Source: Corallococcus caeni (GTDB lineage Bacteria; Myxococcota; Myxococcia; Myxococcales; Myxococcaceae). From it: 64,000 nt of DNA. Positions within the stretch are counted from its first letter, which is position 1. Each line of letters starts with the position of its first letter. Of the stretch, positions 38,050 through 46,797 are shown piece after piece. Below the pieces are notes generated by a model. That model was not told where the DNA came from and did not search any database. It worked only from the letters and a program-made list of their open reading frames with translations. Both the position numbers and the translations under genes were made by a program. The stretch spans positions 1 through 64,000 of the forward strand of contig NZ_BTTW01000015.1 in assembly GCF_036245865.1 (NCBI RefSeq). Direction: 5' to 3'.

Positions 38050-39165
38050 CTAGCGCACGGGCGGTAGGAGGATGAACTGCCGGGCGGCCGTGCGGCGGTA
38101 ATAGTACTCCTCCCGCCACGGGTAGCGCAGTTCCTCCGGAAGCAACAATCCTGCATCCACCAATGCGTCCAGCCGCTCCGGGAGGGTCCCCTTCTCCAGT
38201 TGGAACACCTCCAGCGCGGCCTCGATGCGGACGCGCTGCGCGTGGGCAATCTGACGCTGGGCGGCGGGATCACCCAGCCGGGAGGCGCCCGGCTCCTGCC
38301 CGCCGGCCCCGACCCAGCGGGTCGCGACGAAGGCCAGCCCCGCGATGACCGCCATGGTCACCGCGACGCGGCCCACGGGGCCCGCCACGCGGGCGACCAG
38401 GCGGGTGTCCTCCGGCACGGGCGCGCGGCCCTCCGGGTCGATGGCGCGCACATAGTCGCCCTTGACCAGGTTGTAGAGCGCCTTGCAGGTCTCGAACTCG
38501 CCCAGGCCGCAGAGGTCCACCATGCGGCGCAGGTCGCGCCCCACGGCGATCTCCTCGTAGATGTGGCGCTCCGACGGGCCGATGACGCCCAGCTCCCCGC
38601 CCTCGTCGGAGTTGCGGGGCGGAGGGAGCGCCTTGACGCGCTCGAAGGTCATGTCGTCGCGGTGGATGCGCTTCCGGATGACGGGCCACTCGTCCACCAT
38701 CCGGAAGCCCTCCATCAGCACCGTCTCCGCGCGCAGCGGGGTGATGCCGTCGGGGCCGGGCTCCACGGGCTCCTGGACGAACTCGTAGGTGCCCGCCTTC
38801 CAGGTGAAGAGGCGGTAGAGCGTCTCCGTCACCTGGAGCTGGGCCATGTGCTGGAAGCGCTCGGCGGTGAGGGCGTGGCTTGCCACCAGCACGTCGCCCA
38901 GCCGCTTGAGGGTGCGCTTCTGGACCTCCAGCGCCGCCTCCAGCTGCGTCTCCGTGATGATTTCGGCGCGCACCAGCATGGCGCCGATGAGTTCCTTGCG
39001 CTTCCGGGTGAGGCTTTCGGCCTTGATGATGTGGCCGTCCTGGAAGCCGACGCGCACCTCCTGGTCCTTGTTGCGCAGGTGGAGCGTGCCCGTCTTCTGC
39101 TGCTGCCCGATGAGCTGCAGGATGTCGCCGATGCCGAAATCCTTGAGGGTGCCCTTGAGAGCCAT
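38050..39165 (-). CDS. PATAN (DUF4388) protein with membrane helix
   Basis: 371 residues. The N-terminal PATAN/DUF4388 domain begins MALKGTLKDFGIGDILQLIG (residues 1-130, with TGTLHLRN and VGFQDGHIIKAES). A linker precedes one transmembrane helix (VGRVAVTMAVIAGLAFVATRWV, about 268-290), and the C-terminal 70 residues (RIEAALEVFQLEKGTLPERLD, RYPWREEYYYRR) resemble the C-terminal part of GspG-like pseudopilins. The gene sits 3 bases after a TPR membrane-protein gene and likely acts with it. Function is unknown; PATAN proteins often interact with two-component and motility systems. Confidence 0.8.
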   Translation of the reverse strand: MALKGTLKDFGIGDILQLIGQQQKTGTLHLRNKDQEVRVGFQDGHIIKAESLTRKRKELIGAMLVRAEIITETQLEAALEVQKRTLKRLGDVLVASHALTAERFQHMAQLQVTETLYRLFTWKAGTYEFVQEPVEPGPDGITPLRAETVLMEGFRMVDEWPVIRKRIHRDDMTFERVKALPPPRNSDEGGELGVIGPSERHIYEEIAVGRDLRRMVDLCGLGEFETCKALYNLVKGDYVRAIDPEGRAPVPEDTRLVARVAGPVGRVAVTMAVIAGLAFVATRWVGAGGQEPGASRLGDPAAQRQIAHAQRVRIEAALEVFQLEKGTLPERLDALVDAGLLLPEELRYPWREEYYYRRTAARQFILLPPVR

Positions 39166-39168
39166 GGC

Positions 39169-41322
39169 TCAGGCCTCCCCCCGCTGGAGCCGGCGCAGGC
39201 CGCGCAGGGTCAGCAGGTAGACGAAGAAGAGGACCGTGCCCGCGGGCACGAGCTTGAGGTACAGCGGCGCGTCCCCGTACGGGGTGCGGACGAGGCCCCG
39301 GTGGAGCACCAGCGCGGCCACCGCGAAGCTGAACACGAAGGCGTAGAGGGCGCCGCGCACCGGCAGGCCCGTGCCCACGTGGCCCGCGCCGGACACCAGC
39401 CCGCCCAGCGCGTACGTCACGCGCTTCGTCCAGGCCTGGTGGCGTTCCACCTCGCCCTGCTTGCGCGAGCGGAGCTCCTTGGGCACCTGGCTCTTGCGCG
39501 CGTAGACGTGGACGCACTGGCCGCACATCGCGCTGGCCACGCCCAGGTCCTTGTCGCAGCGCTGGCAGACCGCCCGGCCGCACCGCTCGCAGCCGCGCGA
39601 CGCCTTCATGCGCCAGGAGGCCTCACCGATGACGGCCACCAGGGCCGCGAGCGCCGCGGTCAGACCCCAGCCCACCGGGCCCGCCGGCAGGACGGGCGAC
39701 AGCCAGCGGCCCACCTGGGACTCCACGCGGGCGCCCTCCGGGGTGCCGTCCGCCAGGTCCATCCAGTCGCGCTCCGGCACCGCCGGAGACAGCAGCAGGC
39801 GGTTGAGCAGTGGGCGGTCCTCCGGCGGCGGCTCACGGCGCAGGAGCGAGTCGTCCAGCGACTGCGCGGTGGCGATGGCGGAGGTGGAGCGGTCCAGCTC
39901 CTTGCCCAGCTGATCATCCGGCAAGAGCCGGGCCCGGCGCCGGTACACCTGCCCCAGGTTGTAGTGCGGCGCCGCCATGGACGGATCCGCCCTGGACGCC
40001 TGCGTGTAGAGGAGCACGGCGCCGTCCACGTCGCCCAGGCCCAGGAGCGCGTTGCCGAAGCGCGTGAGCATCCGCGCGTCGCCTTCCTTCAGGGCGGAGG
40101 CGGCCTTGAAGTCCGCCCTCGCCTCCTCCAGGAGGCCCCGGCGGGATTCGTAGTACGCGAGCGCCCCCAGCTCCTGGAAGCGGGCGGTGCGCGCTTGCGC
40201 CCGGGCGCGCACCCGGGCCGCCGCGCCCTCCGCGGACAGGCCGCCGCGCTCCAGGAGGTAGACGTCCTCCGCGGGCGTGCCGGCGAAGACGGTGACGCGC
40301 GCCAGCGTCCCCGCGGCGAGCGGCATCAGCCCCAGGCCCACGAGCAGCACCGCGGCCACCCAGCGCTCGGCGCGGCCCACGTACAGCGCCACGGAGGCGA
40401 AGAGCACGAGCAGCACCGGCACCAGCCCCGCGCCCAGCACGGCGGGCAGCGCCAAGAGCAGCAGGCCCAGCAGGCCCGACTGCCAGCGCGTCACCGCCCG
40501 GGGGAACAGGTGGTGGAAGTCATGCAGCGCGTAGCGGATCCGCCGCAGGAAGAGCACCGCGACCACCGCCACCGCCGTGGCCGCCCACGCCGCGAGCACC
40601 AGCGCGCCCAGGTCCGTGAGCGCGGGCCTGCGGTAGCGCGCGTCCTTCGCCAGCGTCACGAGCGCGGTCTTCCACTCGCCCAGCGCGCGCGGCACGTTCA
40701 GCGGATCCTCCACCACGTAGGCTTCCGCCCGGGCGAAGCGCGCGGCGGGCAGCCCCGGGGACAGGGCCACGGCCACGTCCAGGAGCGCGAGCGCGCCCGT
40801 CAGGTCCCCGGCGCGGCGGCGGACCCCGGCCTCGCGCACGAAGCCCATGCTCAGGGGTTCCAGGTCGGAGGCGAGCACCTCCTCGCGCAGCGTGAGCAGC
40901 TCCTTCTGGGCCGCCTCCGCCGCCGCGAGGTCGTTGCGCGAGCGGGCCGCCTTCCACTTATCCCAGACCGCCAGCAGCTCCGCGTCCGTCACCTTCGGCG
41001 CCATCACCGGGGTGACTGCGGGACGGGCGGGGACGACGACGGGCGGGGGCGCGGGTTCGGCGGGAGCCGCGGGCTTGACGGGCGGCGGGGCGATGACGCG
41101 GCGCCGGGTGTCGGGGCGGGCCTCGGGCTCCGGTTCGTCGGCGGGCTCGGAGGCGGAGTCGTCCTGCGGATCCTCGTCGGTGGCACGGAAGACGCTGGGG
41201 TCCGGCTCCGGCTCGATGACCTTCTCCTCGATGCGCAGGAGCGGCTCCTGCGTCAACGCAGGGGCACGCGCGGGAACAAGCAGCACGAGGCTGCAACACA
41301 GGCCGAGGAACGAGCGGAGCAT
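39169..41322 (-). CDS. TPR membrane protein with zinc ribbon
   Basis: 717 residues: signal peptide (LRSFLGLCCSLVLLVPARA), a Glu/Pro/Ala-rich low-complexity stretch (about 30-105), a helical TPR-like region, a group of hydrophobic helices around 240-350, another TPR section (FQELGALAYYESRRGLLEEARADF, PHYNLGQVYRRRA), one helix, then a zinc ribbon (CERCGRAVCQRCD plus CGQC) and C-terminal helices. No specific function was recognised. It is co-transcribed with the PATAN gene and diverges from mazG across about 106 bases. Confidence 0.75.
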   Translation of the reverse strand: MLRSFLGLCCSLVLLVPARAPALTQEPLLRIEEKVIEPEPDPSVFRATDEDPQDDSASEPADEPEPEARPDTRRRVIAPPPVKPAAPAEPAPPPVVVPARPAVTPVMAPKVTDAELLAVWDKWKAARSRNDLAAAEAAQKELLTLREEVLASDLEPLSMGFVREAGVRRRAGDLTGALALLDVAVALSPGLPAARFARAEAYVVEDPLNVPRALGEWKTALVTLAKDARYRRPALTDLGALVLAAWAATAVAVVAVLFLRRIRYALHDFHHLFPRAVTRWQSGLLGLLLLALPAVLGAGLVPVLLVLFASVALYVGRAERWVAAVLLVGLGLMPLAAGTLARVTVFAGTPAEDVYLLERGGLSAEGAAARVRARAQARTARFQELGALAYYESRRGLLEEARADFKAASALKEGDARMLTRFGNALLGLGDVDGAVLLYTQASRADPSMAAPHYNLGQVYRRRARLLPDDQLGKELDRSTSAIATAQSLDDSLLRREPPPEDRPLLNRLLLSPAVPERDWMDLADGTPEGARVESQVGRWLSPVLPAGPVGWGLTAALAALVAVIGEASWRMKASRGCERCGRAVCQRCDKDLGVASAMCGQCVHVYARKSQVPKELRSRKQGEVERHQAWTKRVTYALGGLVSGAGHVGTGLPVRGALYAFVFSFAVAALVLHRGLVRTPYGDAPLYLKLVPAGTVLFFVYLLTLRGLRRLQRGEA

Positions 41323-41428
41323 CCGGGCGTCCGATGATAGGCCACAGGGCGGACGATCCGAAATCATGTGGTGCCCGGCGCCCGTGCTACAGGAGCGCGC
41401 GGCGGGGGATTTGCTCGGGAGTGAATGA

Positions 41429-42613
41429 ATGGCGGCGCCTGGAACAGAGCTGGAACGACTGGTGGAGATCATGCGGCGGCTGCGTGCCGAGGGCGGCTGC
41501 CCGTGGGACCGCGAGCAGGACCTGCGCTCGCTCCGCCCCTACCTGACCGAGGAGGCCTTCGAGGTCCTGGACGAGATGGACCGCGTCTCCGACGGCGGCC
41601 CCTGGCGGCCCCTGTGTGAAGAGCTGGGGGACCTGCTCTTCCAGATCGTCTTCCACGCGCAGCTGGCGGCGGAGCTGGGCGAGTTCACGATGGCGGACGT
41701 GTGCGCGGCGATCAGCGACAAGATCACCAGCCGCCACCCGCACGTGTTCGGGGATCAGCAGGTGAAGGGCGCCGAGCAGGTGCTGGCCAACTGGGCGCAG
41801 CTGAAGGCGGAGGAGCGCAAGAAGAAGACGGGGCGCGCGGGCTCCGTGCTGGACGGCGTGCCCACCGCGGCCCCGTCCCTGCTGCGCGCCGAGCGGCTCA
41901 CGGAGAAGGCGAGCCGCATCGGCTTCGACTGGCCAGACCTGGCCGGGGTGCGCGGCAAGCTGGACGAGGAGCTGCGCGAACTGGACGAAGCCATCGCGTC
42001 GGGGGGCCGGGACGCCATCGAGCACGAGCTGGGGGACGTGCTGTTCTCGCTCGCGAACCTCGCCCGCTTCGTGAAGACGCCGGCGGAGGACGCGCTGCGC
42101 ATGGCCACCCGCCGCTTCGTCAGCCGCTTCCAGTACATCGAGGCGAAGCTGCACGAGGAGCAGGTCCCCTTCGGCGGCGCCACGCTGGAGCACATGGAGC
42201 GCCACTGGCAGGCCGCGAAGGCCGTGGAGAAGGCGCTGCCCCCGCCGGCCCACCCGCCGCGCGCGTCCGTGGCCACCCTGCGTCTGGCCGTGCCGGACGT
42301 GGCGGCCCAGCGGGCCTTCTGGGACACCGTGGCCTCCTGGCTGGGCTGGGCCCCCACCCGTTCACCGGAAGGCACGGCGGCCTACACGGGCGCGGGGCTG
42401 GGGCTCGTCTTCACGCCGGGCGCCCAGGCCCCGGCCGGCTCCGCGGTGGCCCTCACCCTGGAGGCGCCCTCCCCGGCCGCCGTGGGCCGGCTCCTGGAGC
42501 TGTTCCGGGCCCACCACCCCGAGCGGTTGGTGGCGGGTTCCAGCTCCGCGGCGGGCTTCCAGTTCGCGGATCCGGCCGGGCTGCGGTGGGAATACGCCGC
42601 CCCGCCGGCTTGA
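41429..42613 (+). CDS. mazG: Nucleoside triphosphate pyrophosphohydrolase MazG fused to a VOC-like domain
   Basis: 394 residues against 263 in E. coli MazG. Residues 1-270 hold the tandem MazG domains: GGCPWDREQDLRSLRPYLTE, EEAFEVLDEMD (E41, E42, E45), EELGDLLFQIVFHAQ, then SRIGFDWPD and EHELGDVLFSLANLAR. After a proline-rich hinge (ALPPPAHPPR), residues 281-394 look like a glyoxalase/VOC module: VATLRLAVPDVAAQRAFWDTV, GLGLVFTPG and GFQFADPAGLRWEYA. MazG hydrolyses (d)NTPs and cleans nucleotide pools. GGGAG lies 7 bases before ATG 41429. Confidence 0.9.
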   Translation: MAAPGTELERLVEIMRRLRAEGGCPWDREQDLRSLRPYLTEEAFEVLDEMDRVSDGGPWRPLCEELGDLLFQIVFHAQLAAELGEFTMADVCAAISDKITSRHPHVFGDQQVKGAEQVLANWAQLKAEERKKKTGRAGSVLDGVPTAAPSLLRAERLTEKASRIGFDWPDLAGVRGKLDEELRELDEAIASGGRDAIEHELGDVLFSLANLARFVKTPAEDALRMATRRFVSRFQYIEAKLHEEQVPFGGATLEHMERHWQAAKAVEKALPPPAHPPRASVATLRLAVPDVAAQRAFWDTVASWLGWAPTRSPEGTAAYTGAGLGLVFTPGAQAPAGSAVALTLEAPSPAAVGRLLELFRAHHPERLVAGSSSAAGFQFADPAGLRWEYAAPPA

Positions 42614-42659
42614 TTCCTCCTGCTCGGGGCCTCCGGGGGCATTCCGGGGGCCTCCCGGG

Positions 42660-42671
42660 CGTTCCGGAACG
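42660..42671. repeat. 12-base perfect palindrome upstream of the rpsT promoter
   Basis: CGTTCCGGAACG is a perfect palindrome located 30 bases upstream of the rpsT -35. It could be an operator or part of a mazG 3' structure. In GC-rich DNA chance is not excluded. Confidence 0.25.
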
Positions 42672-42701
42672 GGAAATCCTGATCGCGAACGCACGCGTGC
42701 C

Positions 42702-42730
42702 TTGACGCAACCAGGGCGTCGCAGTAAGGA
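42702..42730 (+). promoter_or_regulatory. Promoter of rpsT
   Basis: TTGACG (42702-42707), 17-base spacer, TAAGGA (42725-42730). Transcription would start near 42737, just before a T-rich leader (CTCTTTTTTCCTTG), giving a leader of about 40 bases to the rpsT start. Confidence 0.5.
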
Positions 42731-42775
42731 CGGCCACTCTTTTTTCCTTGCCTTGCCTTCCGCTGGAGCATTGCC

Positions 42776-43042
42776 TTGGCGAACACCAAGTCCGCAGAGA
42801 AGCGTCACCGCCAGTCCCTGAAGCGCCGTGCCCGGAACGTGAACGTCCGGACCACCGTGAAGGACGCCGTCAAGTCCGCCCGCGAGGCCATTGCCTCCAA
42901 GGACGGTACGAAGACGACGAACGCGCTGAAGGCGGCTTCCAAGACCCTCAACAAGGCGGCCAGCAAGGGCGTCCTCCACAAGCGCACCGCCGCGCGCCGC
43001 ATCTCCCGGCTGGCGAAGGCCGCCGCGAAGGCGAAGGCCTAG
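42776..43042 (+). CDS. rpsT: 30S ribosomal protein S20
   Basis: 88 residues of Lys/Arg/Ala-rich helical protein that binds 16S rRNA: ANTKSAEKRHRQSLKRRARN at the N terminus and GVLHKRTAARRISRLAKA near the end. The start is TTG with GGAG 7 bases upstream (42765-42768). E. coli rpsT also starts at UUG, where the weak codon is part of S20 autoregulation, so conservation here is meaningful. Followed by a strong hairpin at 43075. Confidence 0.97.
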   Translation: MANTKSAEKRHRQSLKRRARNVNVRTTVKDAVKSAREAIASKDGTKTTNALKAASKTLNKAASKGVLHKRTAARRISRLAKAAAKAKA

Positions 43043-43074
43043 TCAGTCAGTCGTCCCGTCGCACACCGCGCGTT

Positions 43075-43097
43075 GAGGACCGGGCTCCCCGGTCCTC
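43075..43097. terminator. Hairpin between convergent rpsT and lptE
   Basis: GAGGACCGGG (43075-43084) pairs perfectly with CCCGGTCCTC (43088-43097) across a 3-base loop. It ends inside the stop codon of the convergent lptE gene. No T run follows on either strand, but a 10-bp GC stem between convergent genes is likely a shared termination structure. Confidence 0.55.
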
Positions 43098-43617
43098 ACC
43101 AGGTGCTGGCCAACCGGTCGTATCCGTCGCGCATCAGCGTCTCAGCGAGGCGCGCCAGCGCGGCCTGACGGTTGGCCTCCGCTTCCAGGACGTTCCCGCG
43201 TCCCTGGAGGTAGTCCTCGGTCCCCGACACCACCGTCTCCCCGAGCAGTTGCCCCTCCTTCACGAGGCGCAGCCGCACCGTGGTGGAGACGCGGTAGTTG
43301 TTGCCGATGATGGTCGGGGACGCCCAGACGTTGAGCACCGCCCCTTCAATCGTGGACGTGCAGCCCGGAGCGCTGGCCAGCCGGCCCGCCTGGACGAGCT
43401 GTTGGCGCAGGTAGCGCGTGAAGAGGTTCTCCAGCGCGGGCTCCGGCGTCTCGTTGGCGAAGATGGGCGCGCACACCTGCCCGGTACCATCCGGCAGCGC
43501 CGAGCCCCAGGGGCTGAAGCGGTAGCCGCACCCGGCCCCCAGCATCGCCGCCGCCGCCACGCCCCACCGGAACGCCTTCACCGCACCCGCCTGCACCGCG
43601 TTCCTTGAGGGCCGCAT
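43096..43617 (-). CDS. lptE: LPS assembly lipoprotein LptE
   Basis: 173 residues. Signal peptide ends in lipobox LGAGC, followed by GYRFSPWGSALP, the LptE/LptE-like start of the mature protein. FANETPEPALENLFTRYLRQQL and VLNVWASPTIIGNNYRVSTTVRLRL give the alternating helix/strand fold. LptE plugs the LptD barrel and guides LPS to the cell surface. lptE next to leuS is a conserved association (leuS-lptE in E. coli). ATG 43617 is used; longer readings run into unrelated sequence. Confidence 0.88.
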   Translation of the reverse strand: MRPSRNAVQAGAVKAFRWGVAAAAMLGAGCGYRFSPWGSALPDGTGQVCAPIFANETPEPALENLFTRYLRQQLVQAGRLASAPGCTSTIEGAVLNVWASPTIIGNNYRVSTTVRLRLVKEGQLLGETVVSGTEDYLQGRGNVLEAEANRQAALARLAETLMRDGYDRLASTW

Positions 43618-43702
43618 GGGCGCGCACCCTACCCGCCCGCGATCCACCGTCAAGCGTCGGAGCCAGCCCAGGGACTGCCGCGCATGCCTCCGGCGGCCGT
43701 CT

Positions 43703-44260
43703 TCACATGGGGCCGGCGAAGGGCACGTTGTGCGCGCGGCCCGACTCGGCCAGGCCGGCGCGGGCCTCCTGGAGCCGGGCCTCGCGAGCCGAGCCTCGTG
43801 GCGCCATGCCCAGCGGCCACCGCATCCGCGTGCCGTCCTCCAGTTCCACGGTGAGGCCATGGTGACGGTAGAGCCCCGCGAGCAGCAGGCCGAGGACGCC
43901 CGCGGCGAAGGCCATGAGCCGTACCGCCTGCGTGGGAGCCCAGAGGAGGCCCAGCGCGGTGAAGGCGAGCAGACCCAGGGCCTCCAGGTACGGCCGCGTG
44001 CTCCACTCCAGGCGCCGCACCCGCGTCCACGGCACGTCGAGCGCCGGGCCCCCGCCCGGGCGCCCCTGGAACGACAGCCGTTCGTCGCTCACCGCCAGGG
44101 TGCGCCGGTTGCCCAGGTCCAGCGCCAGCGGGGAGACGCGGGGCGGAGGGGCAGAAGCCTCCGGAGCCACGGGGGGCAGGGGTGCCTCCGGCAGCTCCGC
44201 GTTGCAGAAGGCACAGCGGCGCCGGGCCGCCGTCTGGGGGCGCCCGCAGGAGGAGCACAT
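43703..44260 (-). CDS. Zinc-ribbon, two-helix membrane protein
   Basis: 185 residues starting MCSSCGRPQTAARRRCAFCN, a zinc ribbon with two CxxC pairs, then a proline-rich linker. A PH-like beta region follows (DLGNRRTLAVSDERLSFQG, VPWTRVRRLEW), then two transmembrane helices (YLEALGLLAFTALGLLW and AFAAGVLGLLLAGLY) and a cytoplasmic tail with GLTVELEDGTRMRWPLG. No known function. GGAAG lies 8 bases before ATG 44260. It sits between leuS and lptE with short gaps, so likely co-transcribed. Confidence 0.75.
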   Translation of the reverse strand: MCSSCGRPQTAARRRCAFCNAELPEAPLPPVAPEASAPPPRVSPLALDLGNRRTLAVSDERLSFQGRPGGGPALDVPWTRVRRLEWSTRPYLEALGLLAFTALGLLWAPTQAVRLMAFAAGVLGLLLAGLYRHHGLTVELEDGTRMRWPLGMAPRGSAREARLQEARAGLAESGRAHNVPFAGPM

Positions 44261-44301
44261 GACGAGCACTTCCGCGGGCACTTCCCCTCCCTCGCTTGCC
44301 G

Positions 44302-46797
44302 TCAGCCGACGACGAAGTTCACCAGCCGCTTGGGGACGAAGACGAACTTGCGCAGCGTCTTGCCTTCGAGGGCGGCCTTCACCTTGTCGTCCGCCTCCGC
44401 CGCCGCGCGCACCGCCGCCTCGTCCGCGTCCGCCGCCACGCGCACCTCCGCGCGCAGCTTGCCGTTTACCTGCACGGCGTACGGAATCACGTCGTCCACC
44501 ACCAGCGCCGGGTCGAACTCCGGCCAGGCCTCCGTGACGGTGGACGACTTCGCGCCGTAGGCCTCCGCCAGCTCGTCCGCGATGTGCGGCGCGAACGGGG
44601 TGAGGATGCGCGCGAGCAGCCGCATCGCCTCGCCCATCGCCGCCTTCTCCGCGGGCGTCTCCGGCGTGCCCACCGCGTAGAGCGCGTTCACGCACTCCAT
44701 CACGCCGGCGACGGCGGTGTTGAAGGACAGGCGCTCGATGGCCTCCGTCACGCGCTTGACGCACTTGTGCGCCGCGCGGCGCGTCTCCAGCGCCTTGCCC
44801 TCGTAGGGGCCCGAGTGCGTGGCCTCCGCCGAGGAAGCGTGGTGCGTGGCGGCCAGCGTCCACACGCGCTTGAGGAAGCGGAAGACGCCCTCCACCTGCT
44901 CGTGGGACCAGTCGAAGTCGCGCTCCGGCGGGCCCGCGAAGAGCACGTAGGTGCGCGCCGTGTCCGCGCCGTACTTCGCCACGATGGTGTTGGGCGCCAC
45001 GCCGTTGCCGTAGCGCTTGCCCATCTTGCGGCCGTCCGCGCCGTTGACGATGCCCTGCGTGATCAGCCGCGTGACGGGCTCGTCCACCGGAGAGAGCCCG
45101 AGCAGCTTCATCACCCGGGTCCAGAACCGGAAGTAGAGCAGGTGCATCACGCCGTGCTCGGGGCCGCCCACGTAGATGTCCACGGGCAGCCAGCGCTTGC
45201 CCTCCTTCGGGTCGAAGGGCGCGGCGTCGTACTTCGGCGACAGGTAGCGCGCGAAGTACCAGCAGGAGTCGACGAACGTGTCCATCGTCTCCGCCTCCCG
45301 GCGCGCGGGGCCGCCGCACTTCGGGCAGGTCGTGTTGATGAAGGACGGCACCTTCGCGAGCGGCGGCTCACCCTTGCCGGTGAGCACCGCCTGCGTGTCG
45401 ATGTCCGGCAGCCGCACCGGGAGCTGGTCCTCCGGGACGGGGATGCCCTTGCGCTCCGGGTCGCACTTCTCGCAGTAGACGATGGGGATGGGCGTGCCCC
45501 AGTAGCGCTGGCGGCTGAAGCCCCAGTCCTTCTGGCGGTACGTCACCGTCGCCTTGCCCTGCCCCTGCCCCTCCAGCTTCGCGGCCAGCTTCACGCGCGC
45601 TTCGGCCGAAGGCATTCCGGTGAAGTCACCGGAGTCCACCAGCACGCCGTCCTCCGTGTAGGCCGCCTCCAGCGTCTCCCCAGCGCCGAGCTTGTCGCCC
45701 GTCGCGGGCTGGATGACGACGCGCACGGGCAGCGCGTACTTGCGCGCGAAGGCGAAGTCGCGGGCGTCGTGCGCCGGCACGCTCATCACCGCGCCGGTGC
45801 CGTAGTCGCTCACCACGAAGTTGGCGATCCAGATGGGCACCGGCTGGCCCGTCACCGGGTTCAGCGCGTAGCCGCCGGTGAAGACGCCCTCCTTCTCCGC
45901 GTCCTCGCCCAGCCGCTCCGTCTTGTTCTGCGCGGCCATCTTCTTCGCGAACGCGTCCACGTCCGCGCGGCGGTCCGCCGTCGTCACCTGGGCCACGAGC
46001 TTGTGGTCCGGCGCGAGCACCACGTAGGTGCAGCCGTAGAGCGTGTCCACGCGGGTGGTGAAGACGCGCAGGGCGGCGTCATGCCCCTGCACGCGGAAGT
46101 CCACCTCCGCGCCGTCCGAGCGGCCAATCCAGTTGCGCTGGGCGGCGGTGATGCGGTCCGGCCACTCCTTGAGCGTGTCGAGCGCGTCGAGCAGGTCCTG
46201 CGAGTACTTCGTGATGCGGAACGCCCACTCGGGCATCTCCTTGTCCTGCACCTCGGAGTCGCAGCGCTCGCAGCGGCCGTCCTTCACCTGCTCGTTGGCG
46301 ATGACGGTGAGGCAGCCCGTGCACCAGTTCACCTTGCTGAAGCGGCGATAGACGAGCCCGCGCTCCAGCATCTGGAGGAAGAACCACTGGTTCCAGCGGT
46401 AGTACTCCGGCTGGCTGGTGTTGACCTCGCGCGTCCAGTCGTAGCTGTAGCCGAGCGTCTTGATCTCCGCCTTGAACGATTCGATGTTCTCGCGGGTGCG
46501 GATGACCGGGTGGACGCCGTCCTTGATGGCCGCGTTCTCCGCCGGCAGACCGAAGGCGTCCCACCCCATGGGGTGCAGCACGTCGAAGCCGCGCATCTGG
46601 TAGTAGCGCGCGTAGACGTCCCCGATGAGGTAGTTGCGCACGTGCCCCATGTGCATCTGGCCGCTGGGGTACGGCAGCATCTCCAGGACGTACTTCTTGG
46701 GGGCGTCCGGACGCCTGCCTGCCCGGAAGAGGCCCTCCTCTTCCCAGCGGGTCTGCCACTTTCCTTCAATCGACTGCGGCTCGTAACGCTCGTTCAT
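44302..46797 (-). CDS. leuS: Leucyl-tRNA synthetase
   Basis: 831 residues, class I. HIGH motif appears as PYPSGQMHMGHVRNYLIGD near residue 45; the zinc module is WCTGCLTVIANEQ with CERCDSE; the editing (CP1) domain spans about 220-420 (STNTTCPKC-like INTTCPKCGG follows it). The KMSKS loop reads KMGKRYGN, a departure from KMSKSKGN. ATG 46797 is chosen because AGGAG lies 8 bases upstream, while ATG 46803 would be too close. It is the first gene of the leuS-zinc ribbon-lptE series and diverges from asnS. Confidence 0.96.
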   Translation of the reverse strand: MNERYEPQSIEGKWQTRWEEEGLFRAGRRPDAPKKYVLEMLPYPSGQMHMGHVRNYLIGDVYARYYQMRGFDVLHPMGWDAFGLPAENAAIKDGVHPVIRTRENIESFKAEIKTLGYSYDWTREVNTSQPEYYRWNQWFFLQMLERGLVYRRFSKVNWCTGCLTVIANEQVKDGRCERCDSEVQDKEMPEWAFRITKYSQDLLDALDTLKEWPDRITAAQRNWIGRSDGAEVDFRVQGHDAALRVFTTRVDTLYGCTYVVLAPDHKLVAQVTTADRRADVDAFAKKMAAQNKTERLGEDAEKEGVFTGGYALNPVTGQPVPIWIANFVVSDYGTGAVMSVPAHDARDFAFARKYALPVRVVIQPATGDKLGAGETLEAAYTEDGVLVDSGDFTGMPSAEARVKLAAKLEGQGQGKATVTYRQKDWGFSRQRYWGTPIPIVYCEKCDPERKGIPVPEDQLPVRLPDIDTQAVLTGKGEPPLAKVPSFINTTCPKCGGPARREAETMDTFVDSCWYFARYLSPKYDAAPFDPKEGKRWLPVDIYVGGPEHGVMHLLYFRFWTRVMKLLGLSPVDEPVTRLITQGIVNGADGRKMGKRYGNGVAPNTIVAKYGADTARTYVLFAGPPERDFDWSHEQVEGVFRFLKRVWTLAATHHASSAEATHSGPYEGKALETRRAAHKCVKRVTEAIERLSFNTAVAGVMECVNALYAVGTPETPAEKAAMGEAMRLLARILTPFAPHIADELAEAYGAKSSTVTEAWPEFDPALVVDDVIPYAVQVNGKLRAEVRVAADADEAAVRAAAEADDKVKAALEGKTLRKFVFVPKRLVNFVVG

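Noticed and set aside
38200..41337. A 1045-residue rightward open frame antisense to the PATAN and TPR genes
   Set aside because: Same antisense composition bias; no domain, and it spans two convincing genes on the other strand.
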